In this document: positions 36,263-46,098 of the stretch, one piece after another
How the letters are laid out: each line of letters starts with the position of its first letter
How positions within the stretch are numbered: position 1 is the first letter of the stretch
Source: Methanocorpusculum sp.
Lineage (GTDB): Archaea; Halobacteriota; Methanomicrobia; Methanomicrobiales; Methanocorpusculaceae
Assembly (NCBI RefSeq): GCF_030655665.1
Contig: NZ_JAUSPQ010000005.1
Location: forward strand, 1-64,000
Length of the DNA stretch: 64,000 nucleotides
Reading direction: 5' to 3'
Notes under the pieces: generated by a model
The model's input: only the letters and a program-made list of their open reading frames with translations
The model's database searches: none
What the model was told of the DNA's origin: nothing
Program-made: the position numbers and the translations under genes

Positions 36263-36312
36263 TGAGCCCCGAAGAAGAGTATTATGGTCTTGAAGGCAAA
36301 ACAGTACACTAA
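36262..36312 (+). CDS. Micro-ORF 2 upstream of queD
   Basis: A 16-codon ORF, MSPEEEYYGLEGKTVH. Its start overlaps the end of micro-ORF 1 and its TAA overlaps the queD ATG (TAATG). This gives a chain of three reading frames with stop-start overlaps. No Shine-Dalgarno sequence is obvious before queD, so queD translation may depend on ribosomes ending here. Confidence 0.4.
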   Translation: MSPEEEYYGLEGKTVH

Positions 36313-36719
36313 TGGTTACCCGGATCTATAAAGAAACTCATTTCGATGCATCCCACCGTCTGATGCATTACGAAGGCAAATGTTCCAGGCTGCATGGTCA
36401 CCGCTGGAGTGTTGAGGTCTGGATGGACGGAACGCCGGACGAAAAGTCACGGATCCTGCTTGATTACAATATCATCAAAAACATCATCAATGTTTACGAC
36501 CATCAGGTCGTATTGAATAAAGACGATCCGATGGTAGAGGCCCTTTCCCGATTCCAGACACCAGTTCTGACAAACGGCGACCCGACAAGCGAACTTCTCG
36601 CAGAGGACATCCGTGAGCGGCTCAATACCTTCTGCACAGAACAGGGCCTGAGCGCCAGGGTCGCAAAACTGCGGGTATGGGAGTCGGAAGGCTGCTATGC
36701 CGAGGTCTTTGCAGAATGA
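36312..36719 (+). CDS. queD: 6-carboxytetrahydropterin synthase QueD
   Basis: A 135-residue PTPS-family enzyme. Zinc ligands His15, His28 and His30 lie in FDASHRL and LHGHRW, with catalytic Cys24 between them, and a late WESEGCYAEV segment matches. It makes 6-carboxytetrahydropterin from dihydroneopterin triphosphate, the first committed step to preQ0. In archaea preQ0 becomes archaeosine at tRNA position 15. It overlaps queE by ATGA. Confidence 0.95.
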   Translation: MVTRIYKETHFDASHRLMHYEGKCSRLHGHRWSVEVWMDGTPDEKSRILLDYNIIKNIINVYDHQVVLNKDDPMVEALSRFQTPVLTNGDPTSELLAEDIRERLNTFCTEQGLSARVAKLRVWESEGCYAEVFAE

Positions 36720-37324
36720 GAGTCACGGAAACGTTTGTGAGTCTGCAGGGAGAGGGCGAAAGACAGGGTATGCCCTGTTTTTTCCTCAGGCTTTCTGGCT
36801 GTAATCTCAGATGTGCCTGGTGCGACACCGAATATTCATTCGAGAAAGGGACCGACAGAAGCGTGGATGAACTCGTAAAAGAGATCGCGGATTCCGGTCT
36901 TTCCTATGTCTGCGTGACCGGTGGAGAACCCCTTCTCCAGAAGGAGGAACTGATTCCCCTGCTGGAGATTCTTGCGGCCGCAGACATTCATGTGGATATC
37001 GAAACAAACGGCACGATCCCATTCAGCGATGTATCTGAATATGCGTCCATTTGTATGGACGTGAAGTGCCCGTCGTCCGGGGAGATGAGCGATCTGTCGC
37101 TCCTGTCGACCCTCACCGAAAAGGATTGTCTGAAATTTGTGATCGGCGACGAAGCGGATTATCTGTATATGGTCGAGGTCCTTGCCGCCCATAAACCGAA
37201 AGCCCCGGTCTGTATCACCCCGGTTTTCGGGACGGAGACGGGCTGGCTCGTTGAAACGATCATAGCTGAACGTCTGCCGGTCAGATTCCAGCTTCAGCTG
37301 CATAAAGTGGTGAATGTACAATGA
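36716..37324 (+). CDS. queE: 7-carboxy-7-deazaguanine synthase QueE
   Basis: A 202-residue radical SAM enzyme; the ATG overlaps the queD stop. After the typical opening ([19 protein letters not shown]), the cluster motif is CNLRCAWC, followed by a [10 protein letters not shown] segment. It contracts the pterin ring to 7-carboxy-7-deazaguanine. The stop overlaps the queC start, so the three genes form a tight operon. Confidence 0.95.
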   Translation: MRVTETFVSLQGEGERQGMPCFFLRLSGCNLRCAWCDTEYSFEKGTDRSVDELVKEIADSGLSYVCVTGGEPLLQKEELIPLLEILAAADIHVDIETNGTIPFSDVSEYASICMDVKCPSSGEMSDLSLLSTLTEKDCLKFVIGDEADYLYMVEVLAAHKPKAPVCITPVFGTETGWLVETIIAERLPVRFQLQLHKVVNVQ

Positions 37325-37989
37325 AAAAAGCTGTATGCCTCCTTTCAGGAGGAATGGACTCCACAACCCTTGCCTTTGTCGCAAAGAAGATGGGGTATGA
37401 TATTCTGGCCCTTCACGTGAATTACGGTCAGAGAACGGAAAAGAAAGAACTTGAATCTGCGAAGAAGGTAGCTGACGCCCTCGGAGTGGTGGAATTTCTG
37501 GAGATCTCTCTCGATTACTTCAAGAAATTTGGAGGGAGCAGTCTGACCGATATGAACATCGAAGTGGAGGAGGGTGTGCTTGGCAAAGCAGACAACCCGA
37601 ACACATATGTGCCGTTCAGAAATGGAAATCTGATTGCGATCGCGACGTCTTACTGCGAATCGCGTGACGGCGAGGCGATTTTCATCGGTGTCCAGTCAGG
37701 CGACCACACGGGATATCCGGACTGTACTCCCCGGTTCATCGAGGCGATGCAGCATGCCATTTATGTGGGGACCCAGACGGAAAAGTCGATTGAACTGCTG
37801 ACTCCTTTTGTTATGATGACCAAGACCGACATTCTGAAGGAAGGGATGGAATTGTGCGTTCCGTATGAACATACATGGTCCTGTTATTCAGAGAATGATG
37901 AGGCATGCGGGGTATGTTCGTCCTGTCTTGCACGGCTGAAGGCATTTGCGGATCTCGGGATGGAAGATCCGATCCCCTATAAAAAATAA
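37321..37989 (+). CDS. queC: 7-cyano-7-deazaguanine (preQ0) synthase QueC
   Basis: A 222-residue ATP-dependent enzyme with the PP-loop SGGMDSTT (residues 9-16), [13 protein letters not shown], and a zinc site formed by Cys residues in [15 protein letters not shown] near the C-terminus. It converts CDG to preQ0 with ammonia and ATP. It ends the operon; an A-rich stretch follows. Confidence 0.97.
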   Translation: MKKAVCLLSGGMDSTTLAFVAKKMGYDILALHVNYGQRTEKKELESAKKVADALGVVEFLEISLDYFKKFGGSSLTDMNIEVEEGVLGKADNPNTYVPFRNGNLIAIATSYCESRDGEAIFIGVQSGDHTGYPDCTPRFIEAMQHAIYVGTQTEKSIELLTPFVMMTKTDILKEGMELCVPYEHTWSCYSENDEACGVCSSCLARLKAFADLGMEDPIPYKK

Positions 37990-38053
37990 TTTTTAAAATA
38001 CGCTCTTTTTTCGTATCAAAAATCCGGCAGACAAAAAAAGAAAAAAAAAAGGA

Positions 38054-38428
38054 TTACTCTGCGGTTTCCTTTTTCGGCCGCTCGGGTTTCACATACGTGA
38101 TCTCGTAGATCTCGACGCTCCGCTCGGAGGGAGTCGCCGACTTTGCGTACTCCCGTTCCATCGAGAGAACGTCGAACTTACACACATCAACACAGTTCCC
38201 GCACATCACACACCGGAATCGATCGAGTGTCCAGATCTTCTCGGTCCGCTGAACGACGATCGCCTGCGAAGGACACCGTTTCATACACATCATGCATGAC
38301 GTGCACTTCGACGGATCGAAGACCAGATGACCACGGGTCCCCTCAAAATTTTCCAGAGGCACAGCCGGGAACATCACCGTCGCAGGAGCGTGGTAAAACT
38401 GTTTCAGAATCGTTTTAAGCATCTTCAT
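38054..38428 (-). CDS. echF: Ech hydrogenase polyferredoxin subunit EchF
   Basis: A 124-residue protein with two 4Fe-4S motifs: CTSCMMCMKRCP and CVMCGNCVDVCKF. It corresponds to NuoI of complex I and passes electrons between soluble ferredoxin and the EchC/E module. It is last in the echABCDEF order, 6 bases after echE. A Pro/Lys-rich tail follows the second cluster. Confidence 0.92.
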   Translation of the reverse strand: MKMLKTILKQFYHAPATVMFPAVPLENFEGTRGHLVFDPSKCTSCMMCMKRCPSQAIVVQRTEKIWTLDRFRCVMCGNCVDVCKFDVLSMEREYAKSATPSERSVEIYEITYVKPERPKKETAE

Positions 38429-38434
38429 GACAGC

Positions 38435-39517
38435 TCACCTCTCCATACAGCCGATACACGGATCGATCGTTAAAACGATCTGCGGGACATCGGCAAGCTC
38501 ACAGCCTGCAAGGATCGATACCAGAGGCGGGATATTCGTCAGGGTCGGTGTTCTCACGCGGAACTGTGCAAGATTCTTGGTTCCGTTCCCTTTCAGGTAA
38601 TGGATGACCTCGCCCCTCGGCTGCTCGGAGCGGCTGAAGTATTCTCCGTCGGGATTACCCTTCACGGCTGTGAAAACTTCGCCGTCCGGCATATCAGTAA
38701 TGACCCGGCGGATGATCTCCACCGACTGGAACAACTCCCTGCATCTGACCGCACAGCGTGCATATCCATCGCCGCCTTTTTCAACGACCGGTTTGAACCC
38801 GATATCGCCGTAGGCGAGATAGCCGGTAGACCGGGTATCCTGATCAAGGCCGCTGCCGCGGGCCGTCGGACCGACAGCTCCGAGATAATAGGCATCCTCC
38901 TTCGAGAGAACACCTTTGCCGATCAGACGTTTGGTCAAGGTATAATCATTCAGGAACACGTTCGTAAGGTCCTTCATCTCATCCTCAATTTCATCGAGCC
39001 GGTCATCCATCTCCGAAAGGAAGGAGTTTGCGACATCACGTCGGACACCGCCGACTTTACAGACACCCTGAATAACACGGCCGCCGGTCGTTGCCTCCAT
39101 CTCATCCAGAATCGATTCGCGAATCTTCCATGCCTGATAGAACAGGCTCTCGAATCCAAGCGAGTCGGCAAACAATCCAAGCCACAGAAGGTGACTGTGG
39201 AGACGCGAGTACTCGCCCCACATCGTTCGAAGATACGTCGCCCTGGGAGGGACCTGGACGCCCATCATGCCTTCTATTCCCTGACAGAATGTCGAGGAGT
39301 GCGTGAAACTGCAGATACCGCAGATACGTTCGGCGAGAAACACAAAGTCCTGATACTCGCGGCGATCCACCAGGCTCTCGAGACCGCGGTGGACATACCC
39401 GATCGACGGAATCGCCGAAACGACATGCTCGTCTTCCACGACCAGATCAAGATGGATCGGCTCGGGAAGCACAGGATGCTGGGGTCCGAACGGGATGATC
39501 GTCTGTCTGCCGGTCAT
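38435..39517 (-). CDS. echE: Ech hydrogenase large (NiFe) subunit EchE
   Basis: A 360-residue NuoD-like subunit. Four nickel ligands are visible: C66 and C69 in ERICGICSFTHS, and C354 and C357 in the C-terminal DPCIGCMER. The protein ends just after the last ligand pair, so no C-terminal peptide needs to be cleaved, as known for Ech. HypF (11698-13926) would help build the site. It overlaps echD. Confidence 0.95.
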   Translation of the reverse strand: MTGRQTIIPFGPQHPVLPEPIHLDLVVEDEHVVSAIPSIGYVHRGLESLVDRREYQDFVFLAERICGICSFTHSSTFCQGIEGMMGVQVPPRATYLRTMWGEYSRLHSHLLWLGLFADSLGFESLFYQAWKIRESILDEMEATTGGRVIQGVCKVGGVRRDVANSFLSEMDDRLDEIEDEMKDLTNVFLNDYTLTKRLIGKGVLSKEDAYYLGAVGPTARGSGLDQDTRSTGYLAYGDIGFKPVVEKGGDGYARCAVRCRELFQSVEIIRRVITDMPDGEVFTAVKGNPDGEYFSRSEQPRGEVIHYLKGNGTKNLAQFRVRTPTLTNIPPLVSILAGCELADVPQIVLTIDPCIGCMER

Positions 39518-39897
39518 TCTTTCGCCTCCTTGACAACAGTCACCGTAGGAGCAGGCTGCTCCTTCTTTTTGAACGGATAAGGAACGGATGTTTTGATGAA
39601 CGTTCCGCCGAAATCAAGAGACATGCCTTCAAACGTAAACCCGTACAGGTCATGGATCTCGTTTTCATATACAAATGCCCCGCCGTAGGATGACCCGATC
39701 GACGGGATCTTCGTCCCTTCAGAGACGGTAATGCGGTAATGCCGGAGATCCGTCTCTTTTTCGAATGAGTAGGTGATATAGTAGCCTTCGTCAGCGGGCG
39801 TGCAGGTCACAACAACCAGACGATATCCGCCGTTTCTCATATTGCCGGCAATACTCTGTACATCAGCAACTTCAATGGTATCGATTTTCATATTCAT
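39514..39897 (-). CDS. echD: Ech hydrogenase subunit EchD (NuoC-like)
   Basis: A 127-residue protein. The LVVVTCTPADEGYYITYSF start and SVGSSYGGAFVYENEIHDLYG-like segment (IPSIGSSYGGAFVYENEIHD) match the 30-kDa NuoC family. It links the EchC and EchE subunits. It overlaps echC at its start and echE at its stop, indicating coupled translation. Confidence 0.88.
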   Translation of the reverse strand: MNMKIDTIEVADVQSIAGNMRNGGYRLVVVTCTPADEGYYITYSFEKETDLRHYRITVSEGTKIPSIGSSYGGAFVYENEIHDLYGFTFEGMSLDFGGTFIKTSVPYPFKKKEQPAPTVTVVKEAKE

Positions 39898-40328
39898 TTT
39901 TTTGCCTCCAGAGCTGCACGTTTCTCTTCCAGAACGCCAAGTGCCTTTACAATTCCCTCAATAAGTGCCTCGGGACGGACGGAACATCCGGGGACATACA
40001 CATCCACCGGAATGATCGTGTCGACGCCGCCGGAAATATTGTAGCAATCGCGGAAAACACCGCCGCTCGATGCGCAGATTCCCACCGCGACTACTACCTT
40101 CGGTTCCGGGATCTGGTCGTAGAGATTTTTCAGGACAACTTTGTTCTGTTCGTTCACCCCGCCCGTTACCACAAAAATATCGGCGTGTGCAGGGTTTCCG
40201 GTGTTGATGATGCCAAACCGCTCGACATCGTAGACCGGTGTTAAGGCGGCGAGAATTTCTATATCGCATCCATTACAGCTGGACGCATTGTAGTGAAGGA
40301 GCCAGGGGGATTTTGATGCCGAACTCAT
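39894..40328 (-). CDS. echC: Ech hydrogenase small subunit EchC (NuoB-like)
   Basis: A 144-residue small subunit from MSSASKSPW. The proximal 4Fe-4S ligands begin C18-x2-C21 in SSCNGCDIEIL, with further Cys in GICASSGGVF and VYVPGCSVRPEALIEG. It relays electrons to the NiFe site in EchE. An in-frame earlier start would add 23 residues that do not resemble the family. Confidence 0.93.
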   Translation of the reverse strand: MSSASKSPWLLHYNASSCNGCDIEILAALTPVYDVERFGIINTGNPAHADIFVVTGGVNEQNKVVLKNLYDQIPEPKVVVAVGICASSGGVFRDCYNISGGVDTIIPVDVYVPGCSVRPEALIEGIVKALGVLEEKRAALEAKK

Positions 40329-41194
40329 AATAACATACCTCCAAGGATGCCAAGTATGACAATGTTTCCGACCCCGAAGACGAGGGTGATGATCCAAAGA
40401 CTCTTGATCGTCATCTTCCAGGTCACACGCGGGAAGACATTATCTATGACAATTTCCAGAAGGAACACGAGAACGATCGCAACTGCGGAAAGGACCGGAT
40501 ACCCGGCAAAGAAGATGAATAACATGGAGAGGAAGATTATCATCTCATACCAGTGAGCGATCTCGACTTTGGCAAGACTTCTGCCTGAAAGGGAGGAGGT
40601 CACACCTTTCACCAGTTCCTGATGTGCGTGATGCGAGGTCGAGATATCGAACGGAGACTTTCTGAGTATGAGAGTCAAAACGGCGATGAATGCGATGAAC
40701 ACACCAGGCAGGAAAACGATACCCGGCATACTAATAATGAGCATATGATAGGTCTCGAAACTGCCGGTGACCAGGTAGCATCCTGCGGCGAGCAGGATCA
40801 GGATCGGTTCAAGGATCATGAGACTGAGAAGTTCACGTTCTGCACCGATGTGGGAGAACGGCGCGTTTGCCGCATACGCTGCAAGGATAAGGAAGGTGTG
40901 GGCAAGTGTCAGAGAGAAGACCACAAACAGGAGATTGCCTCCGGTAGCGAGCATTGCTCCGGAAAATGCGATCAGGACCAGGTATGCAGTAGTGAAGATG
41001 ATCTCGACAGGATTCGAGAACGCCTTCTCTTTATGCCAGAGTTTGGCCACATCATAGAACGGCTGAAGGAACGGGGGGCCGACCCTGGACTGGAAACGGG
41101 CAGTCAATACCCGGTCGCATCCGGTAAGGAGTCCGCCGAGGATCGGGGCGATGACCAAAAATAACACCGGCCCTACAATAAACATTATATCCAT
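40325..41194 (-). CDS. echB: Ech hydrogenase membrane subunit EchB (NuoH-like)
   Basis: A 289-residue membrane protein with about eight helices from MDIMFIVGPVLFLVIAP. GCDRVLTARFQSRVGPPFLQPFYD is the NuoH signature at the junction of arm and membrane. It starts inside the end of echA with GGTGAT just before the ATG. It forms part of the ion-translocation path. Confidence 0.94.
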   Translation of the reverse strand: MDIMFIVGPVLFLVIAPILGGLLTGCDRVLTARFQSRVGPPFLQPFYDVAKLWHKEKAFSNPVEIIFTTAYLVLIAFSGAMLATGGNLLFVVFSLTLAHTFLILAAYAANAPFSHIGAERELLSLMILEPILILLAAGCYLVTGSFETYHMLIISMPGIVFLPGVFIAFIAVLTLILRKSPFDISTSHHAHQELVKGVTSSLSGRSLAKVEIAHWYEMIIFLSMLFIFFAGYPVLSAVAIVLVFLLEIVIDNVFPRVTWKMTIKSLWIITLVFGVGNIVILGILGGMLL

Positions 41195-43131
41195 ATCATC
41201 ACCCCCATAAATCCAAGAACAAGCATCACGATGATCAGGATCCCCGAGATCACCCATGAGGGTTTGAGAAGGGCCTTCTCACCGCAGTACTCTTCGAGAT
41301 AGTAGTTCGAGGTTTTCGCTTCTTTGTAGACGCCGAGAGAACCAAGGAACCTGCCTTCGGTATCAACCGCACGGCCTCCCAGATACGGCGGGATCGTTCT
41401 GCCTTCTTTGGAACCAAGGAATGCCCCAATAACAAGGAACAGGAGAATGACGGCCATAAGTCCGAGCATGACCAGGGTATCATTGAAGAACAATCCGTTA
41501 TTGCTCTGATAGAAGTACGGACGGATCGTGTTCAGGTACGGTATGATCACTCCCGTTATGATCGCCGGGAACCCGAGACAGCAGCCAACCACAAGAACAC
41601 CCATGACGATCACCGAGATCTTCTCGGAGATGTGGAGGGCAATTTTTTCCGCAGGCGGTCTGTTCATTCTCATGAACAGTTTGCCGAGCCATTTGGTCCA
41701 GAAGAAGATGGTGAAGGCACTTCCAAAGGCAAGAATTGAAACGAATACGAATCCAAGCGGGGCGGTAAGGAATGCTTCCAGAGCTACCCACTTGGAAATG
41801 AGCATACCAAACGGCGCAAGATACATCCCGCAGATACCGATGACCATCATCGTGGCAAGGAGCGGGAGACGGACCAGAAGTCCGTCCATGTCCTCAATGT
41901 CCCGGCTCCCGATCTTATGCTCGACTGCGCCGACACAGAGGAAGAGAAGCGCCTTGGCGACAGCGTGGAAGATGATCAGGAGAATCGCCGCCATAATTGA
42001 TTCGGCCGTGCCGATACCGGCACATGCGGTGATCAGACCGAGATTCGCGATCGTGGAGTAGGCAAGAACTTTCTTTGCGTTACTCTGGGAAATCGCCATG
42101 GCCGAAGTGACCAGGAAGGTGAAGGCACCGATCAGAGCGAGGAAGATCCCCACCCAGGTCTGCGAGAAGAGGGGAGCGAAGAGTACCAGAAGATACACAC
42201 CTGCTTTGACCATAGTGCTGGAATGCAGCAAAGCTGATACCGGGGTCGGGGCAACCATGGCTCCCGTGAGCCAGGTTGAGAACGGCATCTGGGCAGCCTT
42301 AGTTAGACCGGCGACGGCGATAAACGCAAGGGGTATCGTCAGTACAGATACATTCGGGAAGTGGAGCAGATTATTTACGGAGAGCAGACTTACCGGTGAA
42401 TTTATCCGAATCAGGAAGGTTATTGCAAGGGTGAAGCAGATCCCGCCGATCAGGTTCATCCACACTGCACGAAACGCATTGTTCACTGCTTCGGGGGTCC
42501 GGGAATACCCAATCAGGAGGAAGGAACACAGCGTTGTTATTTCCCAGGCACACAGGATCCACATCAGATTATTTGAGAGGACGAGCCCGAACATTGCCGA
42601 GAGGAAGAGAAACATCACAGCGAAGAAGTAGCGTTTCCGCACCGGAACACCGATCTGGTGTTCATGATAATCCTTCATGTAACCAAGAGCATAGACACAG
42701 ATGAGCGTCCCGATTATACCTATGATAAGGACCATGACAACCGAGAGATTGGTAACCATGAATGTCTGGATCACCTCATGGTTGTCAATGCCAAACAATT
42801 CGAGCCTCACGATAAGGATCAGCTGAATAACCGAGAGAATAAGAGGTAGGATTTTCCGGTATTTTATGGAAAGGCCCAATATCACGAGGGCTATGGCGAG
42901 GTCAACGATAAATAAAAGAATGCCGATCCATTCAGCATTCTCGATAGTCACAGATACGGGAGCGAGCAAAGCTTTCCATGCAAGAAAGATGGATGTCCCG
43001 ATGATTATGACCGAGGTTATGCCTACGAGGATATTGCGGACAAGGTCGGGTTTGAAGACCGCTAAAAGAACAGCGGCACAAACAGGAACAAGCAGCAATA
43101 TCAGTATGGCAATGAGTTCCGGCGGGTACAT
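41185..43131 (-). CDS. echA: Ech hydrogenase membrane subunit EchA (NuoL/antiporter-like)
   Basis: A 648-residue polytopic subunit related to NuoL and Mrp antiporters, with about 16 helices. The conserved channel segment SSTMVKAGVYLL, the Lys-bearing GLTKAAQMPFSTWL and AWEITTLCSFLLIGY are visible. It is thought to move protons or sodium as ferredoxin is oxidised or reduced. The ATG at 43131 (MYPPELIAIL), with a GTGAT site, is preferred to one 18 codons earlier. Confidence 0.94.
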   Translation of the reverse strand: MYPPELIAILILLLVPVCAAVLLAVFKPDLVRNILVGITSVIIIGTSIFLAWKALLAPVSVTIENAEWIGILLFIVDLAIALVILGLSIKYRKILPLILSVIQLILIVRLELFGIDNHEVIQTFMVTNLSVVMVLIIGIIGTLICVYALGYMKDYHEHQIGVPVRKRYFFAVMFLFLSAMFGLVLSNNLMWILCAWEITTLCSFLLIGYSRTPEAVNNAFRAVWMNLIGGICFTLAITFLIRINSPVSLLSVNNLLHFPNVSVLTIPLAFIAVAGLTKAAQMPFSTWLTGAMVAPTPVSALLHSSTMVKAGVYLLVLFAPLFSQTWVGIFLALIGAFTFLVTSAMAISQSNAKKVLAYSTIANLGLITACAGIGTAESIMAAILLIIFHAVAKALLFLCVGAVEHKIGSRDIEDMDGLLVRLPLLATMMVIGICGMYLAPFGMLISKWVALEAFLTAPLGFVFVSILAFGSAFTIFFWTKWLGKLFMRMNRPPAEKIALHISEKISVIVMGVLVVGCCLGFPAIITGVIIPYLNTIRPYFYQSNNGLFFNDTLVMLGLMAVILLFLVIGAFLGSKEGRTIPPYLGGRAVDTEGRFLGSLGVYKEAKTSNYYLEEYCGEKALLKPSWVISGILIIVMLVLGFMGVMIWI

Positions 43132-43487
43132 AGATATCACTTGTTGAAAGTATGGACATTCATCATTATTAATCATTCTAATCATACTCAGGATAATTCT
43201 GTATTTTCAGAGTCTATGAGATAAGATGCTGCAGAAAAACCTCATGAAAAATAGAAAAAAAAACCAAAAAATAATTAGATATATTGTTATTATTTCAACG
43301 AACGCACATCTTTTCCTTAGTAATACGAGCTGGAATAGGATCCTGCGGTCTGCAAATTAGAGCGGATTATTCCTGAACACATGGGGTGAATGATGAATGA
43401 AGACAGGAGAAATACCAGGAAATACTCCTCATTCTACTGAAAAGACGCGCCCGGTAATGAAAGCTTAAGTTTTTTTTTTTTAAAAGG
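43132..43487. other. Intergenic region upstream of ech operon
   Basis: The gap between echA and the end of the DUF35 gene. A minus-strand TATA-like element near 43168-43175 would drive echA with a short leader. An A-rich stretch lies at about 43240-43275 and a T12 run at about 43469-43480. Nothing else is clear. Confidence 0.4.
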
Positions 43488-43880
43488 TTATTGGTCGGGA
43501 ACGAATTTCGTTCCGTAATGGATGATACCGTCCGAACCTTCGCGGTCCAGAACGCGGAAGACGGATGTTACCGGCATACCGATATGGACCTCATCCGGCT
43601 CACAGATGAGATGGGAGGTGACCCTTGTTCCTTCTTCGAGTTCTATGATCGCGAGAACATACGGTTTCAGGGCAGAGAACTGCTCACTTGCGGCAGAGAG
43701 GACCGAGTAGGTCAGGACCTTTCCTTTCCCGGAGAACTGGCAGGGAACAATTTTTCCATCCCGGCGGCAGTGAGGACAGATCGCCCTTGGCGGGAAAAAC
43801 ACATCGCCGCAGACATCGCATTTCGTTCCCACCATGTTATATCTCTGGGGGATCTCTCTCCAGAATCGTGCTACTGTCAT
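43488..43880 (-). CDS. DUF35 / Zn-ribbon OB-fold partner of thiolase and HMG-CoA synthase
   Basis: A 130-residue protein from MTVARFWREIPQRYN. A rubredoxin-like zinc ribbon (CDVCGDVFFPPRAICPHC) is followed by an OB-fold (GKGKVLTYSVL, LAIIELEEGTRVTSHL). In methanogens, structures show DUF35 as the scaffold joining acetoacetyl-CoA thiolase and HMG-CoA synthase, allowing CoA intermediates to pass directly. The operon order here fits that complex. It starts one base after the thiolase stop. Confidence 0.92.
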   Translation of the reverse strand: MTVARFWREIPQRYNMVGTKCDVCGDVFFPPRAICPHCRRDGKIVPCQFSGKGKVLTYSVLSAASEQFSALKPYVLAIIELEEGTRVTSHLICEPDEVHIGMPVTSVFRVLDREGSDGIIHYGTKFVPDQ

Positions 43881-43881
43881 T

Positions 43882-45045
43882 TCAGGCCCTCCTGAAGATG
43901 TGTGATACAACGGTTGCGCCGGTTCCTCCGACATTCTGTGTCATACCTATTTCTGCTCCTTCGACCTGACGTTTGCCGCCTTCGCCGCGAAGCTGCTGGA
44001 CGACTTCCCAGATCTGTTTGATACCTGTGGCACCAACCGGATGGCCGCATGCCTTGAGACCTCCGGACGTATTTACCGGAAGCTTGCCGCCAAGCTGGGT
44101 CTCGCCCTGCTCGGTGAACTTTCCGGCAGTTCCCTTCGGAACAAAGCCGAGATCCTCGATCGCACAAAGTTCAGCGATCGTGAAACAGTCGTGAACTTCA
44201 ACGAAGTCGATATCCTTTCGTTCGAGTTTTGCCTGCCGGAACGCCGAGTTTCCTGCGGCTACGGTGGCACCCATCGTGGAAAAGTCTGGACGGTCGTGTA
44301 ATGCGATCGTGTCGCCGGCCTGTGCTGAGGCAAGGACCCTGATCGGCGTGTCGGTGAACTCCCGTGCTTTTTCAAGCGGGCAGACGACCACCACTGCGGC
44401 ACCGTCGGAAACGGGCGAGCAGTCGAAGAGTCGAAGCGGGGAGGCAACGAGGGTCGAGTTCATTACGGTCGACTGGGTGATCTCATTCTGGAACTGAGCG
44501 AACGGGTTTCTTGCTCCGTGGTAATGGTTTTTCACCGCAACCTGGGCAAGCTGCTCGCGGGTCAGTCCATACTTGTGCATGTAGTCACATGCGATCATTG
44601 CGTAGAGACCTGGGAATGTCGCTCCTGCGAAGCTCTCCCATTCACGGTCAGCGGCGCCGGCGAGAACATCCGTCGAATCTCCGACATCGGTCATCTTCTC
44701 GACACCTGCCGCAATGACGACGTCGGACATTCCGGAAGATACTGCGGCTACAGCCTGACGGAATGCAAGACCTCCGGATGCACAGGCTGCCTCGACTCGG
44801 GTAGCCGGAGTGTGGAGCTCGCCGCCGAGTCCCACGTAATCGGCAACGAGTGCCCCAACGTGTTCCTGACCGACGAATCTGCCCGCGGACATCGAACCGA
44901 CGAATAATGCATCGATCTGTTCTCCCGCCACATTTGCATCTTCAAGTGCGGCGATTCCTGCTTCTGTACACAGATCACGGAAAGATGTGTCCCATCTTTC
45001 TCCGAATTTCGTGATTCCTGCACCTATTACTGCTACATCTCTCAT
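43882..45045 (-). CDS. Acetyl-CoA C-acetyltransferase (archaeal thiolase)
   Basis: A 387-residue thiolase. The nucleophilic Cys88 lies in VEAACASGG. The C-terminal [14 protein letters not shown] supplies the second Cys and His. It condenses two acetyl-CoA to acetoacetyl-CoA, the first step of the mevalonate pathway for archaeal lipid chains. It lies between the HMG-CoA synthase and DUF35 genes, forming the channelling complex with their products. Confidence 0.95.
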   Translation of the reverse strand: MRDVAVIGAGITKFGERWDTSFRDLCTEAGIAALEDANVAGEQIDALFVGSMSAGRFVGQEHVGALVADYVGLGGELHTPATRVEAACASGGLAFRQAVAAVSSGMSDVVIAAGVEKMTDVGDSTDVLAGAADREWESFAGATFPGLYAMIACDYMHKYGLTREQLAQVAVKNHYHGARNPFAQFQNEITQSTVMNSTLVASPLRLFDCSPVSDGAAVVVVCPLEKAREFTDTPIRVLASAQAGDTIALHDRPDFSTMGATVAAGNSAFRQAKLERKDIDFVEVHDCFTIAELCAIEDLGFVPKGTAGKFTEQGETQLGGKLPVNTSGGLKACGHPVGATGIKQIWEVVQQLRGEGGKRQVEGAEIGMTQNVGGTGATVVSHIFRRA

Positions 45046-45054
45046 GATTCAACC

Positions 45055-46098
45055 TCACATCCGGATCTTGCCCTTATGCCGGGCATACACTGCATAGTCA
45101 AGATACTTCTTTGTGGAAAGCATCTTCTCAACGGTCGGACCCTGGGACCGGTCGATCTTATTCAAAATCGCGTCGGTCACGGTAATGTCAAAGGCATCGG
45201 ATCCTGCGCCGCTGCCGTAACTTGTAACAAAGATCCGGTCACCGGGTTTTGCCACATCAAGAATTGCTGCGAGGCCAAGGGGAACGGCACCACTGTAGGT
45301 GTTTCCAAGTGTGGGGGCCAGAAGACCGGCCTTGATCTGTTCCTTCGTGAATCCAAGCATTTGTGAAGCTTTCTGCGGGAATTTGGCATTCGGCTGGTGG
45401 AAGACTGCATGCGTATAATCGGAAGGCTTCGTTCCGCGAAGTTCCATCATCATTTTTGCAGCCCCAAGGGTGTGTTTGAAGTACCCGGGGTCCCCGGAGA
45501 ATCTTCCTCCGTGTCTGGGATAATCCTCTCCTTCGCGCCGCCAGAAATCCGGCGTGTCCGAGGAGTATGAGCAGGTGTCATGGATAACCGCTATCGGATC
45601 ATCATTACCGATAACGTATGCCGCTCCTCCGGCAGCAGCCGTATATTCTAGTGCATCGCCGGGTGCTCCCTGAGCAGTGTCCGCTCCGATCGCGACGGCA
45701 TACTTCATCATTCCTGATGATACCAGGCCCATCGCGGTCTGAATGGCGGCAGTTCCTGCCTTACAGGCGAACTCGTAATCTGCTGCCGTCATAACGGGTG
45801 TTGCACCGATTGCCTCTCCGACCGTGACTGCGGTCGGTTTAACAGCATACGGATGTGACTCGGATCCTACATAGACTGCCTTGATATCGGCAGGGTCCAC
45901 TGGACGTCGGCGCAGAGCCGAGCGGGCAGCCTCAACAGAAAATGTGGCTGTGTTCTCATCGTAATCGGGTACGGCTTTTTCTAAAACGCCAAGACCGCCG
46001 GTGATCTCCGCGGCGTTCGCTCCCCATACACGGGCAATCTCTTCGACTTTTATTCTGAAACGGGGGATGTATGCCCCGTAGGTGATTATGCCTACCAT
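45055..46098 (-). CDS. Hydroxymethylglutaryl-CoA synthase, archaeal type
   Basis: A 347-residue enzyme with catalytic Cys112 ([10 protein letters not shown]), the preceding [15 protein letters not shown] segment and a late [19 protein letters not shown]. It adds acetyl-CoA to acetoacetyl-CoA to make HMG-CoA. It overlaps the upstream HTH regulator gene by 7 bases, so the regulator and the pathway are translated together. Confidence 0.96.
   Translation of the reverse strand: MVGIITYGAYIPRFRIKVEEIARVWGANAAEITGGLGVLEKAVPDYDENTATFSVEAARSALRRRPVDPADIKAVYVGSESHPYAVKPTAVTVGEAIGATPVMTAADYEFACKAGTAAIQTAMGLVSSGMMKYAVAIGADTAQGAPGDALEYTAAAGGAAYVIGNDDPIAVIHDTCSYSSDTPDFWRREGEDYPRHGGRFSGDPGYFKHTLGAAKMMMELRGTKPSDYTHAVFHQPNAKFPQKASQMLGFTKEQIKAGLLAPTLGNTYSGAVPLGLAAILDVAKPGDRIFVTSYGSGAGSDAFDITVTDAILNKIDRSQGPTVEKMLSTKKYLDYAVYARHKGKIRM

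Noticed and set aside
36255-36290. CTGATGAG...GAA resembling a hammerhead ribozyme core
   Set aside because: No stem II can form between CTGATGA and GAA and no matching stems I and III were found; the bases are better read as the micro-ORF start.
43391-43441. 16-codon ORF with a GGGGTGA site upstream
   Set aside because: Very short, no promoter of note and no recognised sequence; it may be chance despite the good ribosome-binding site.
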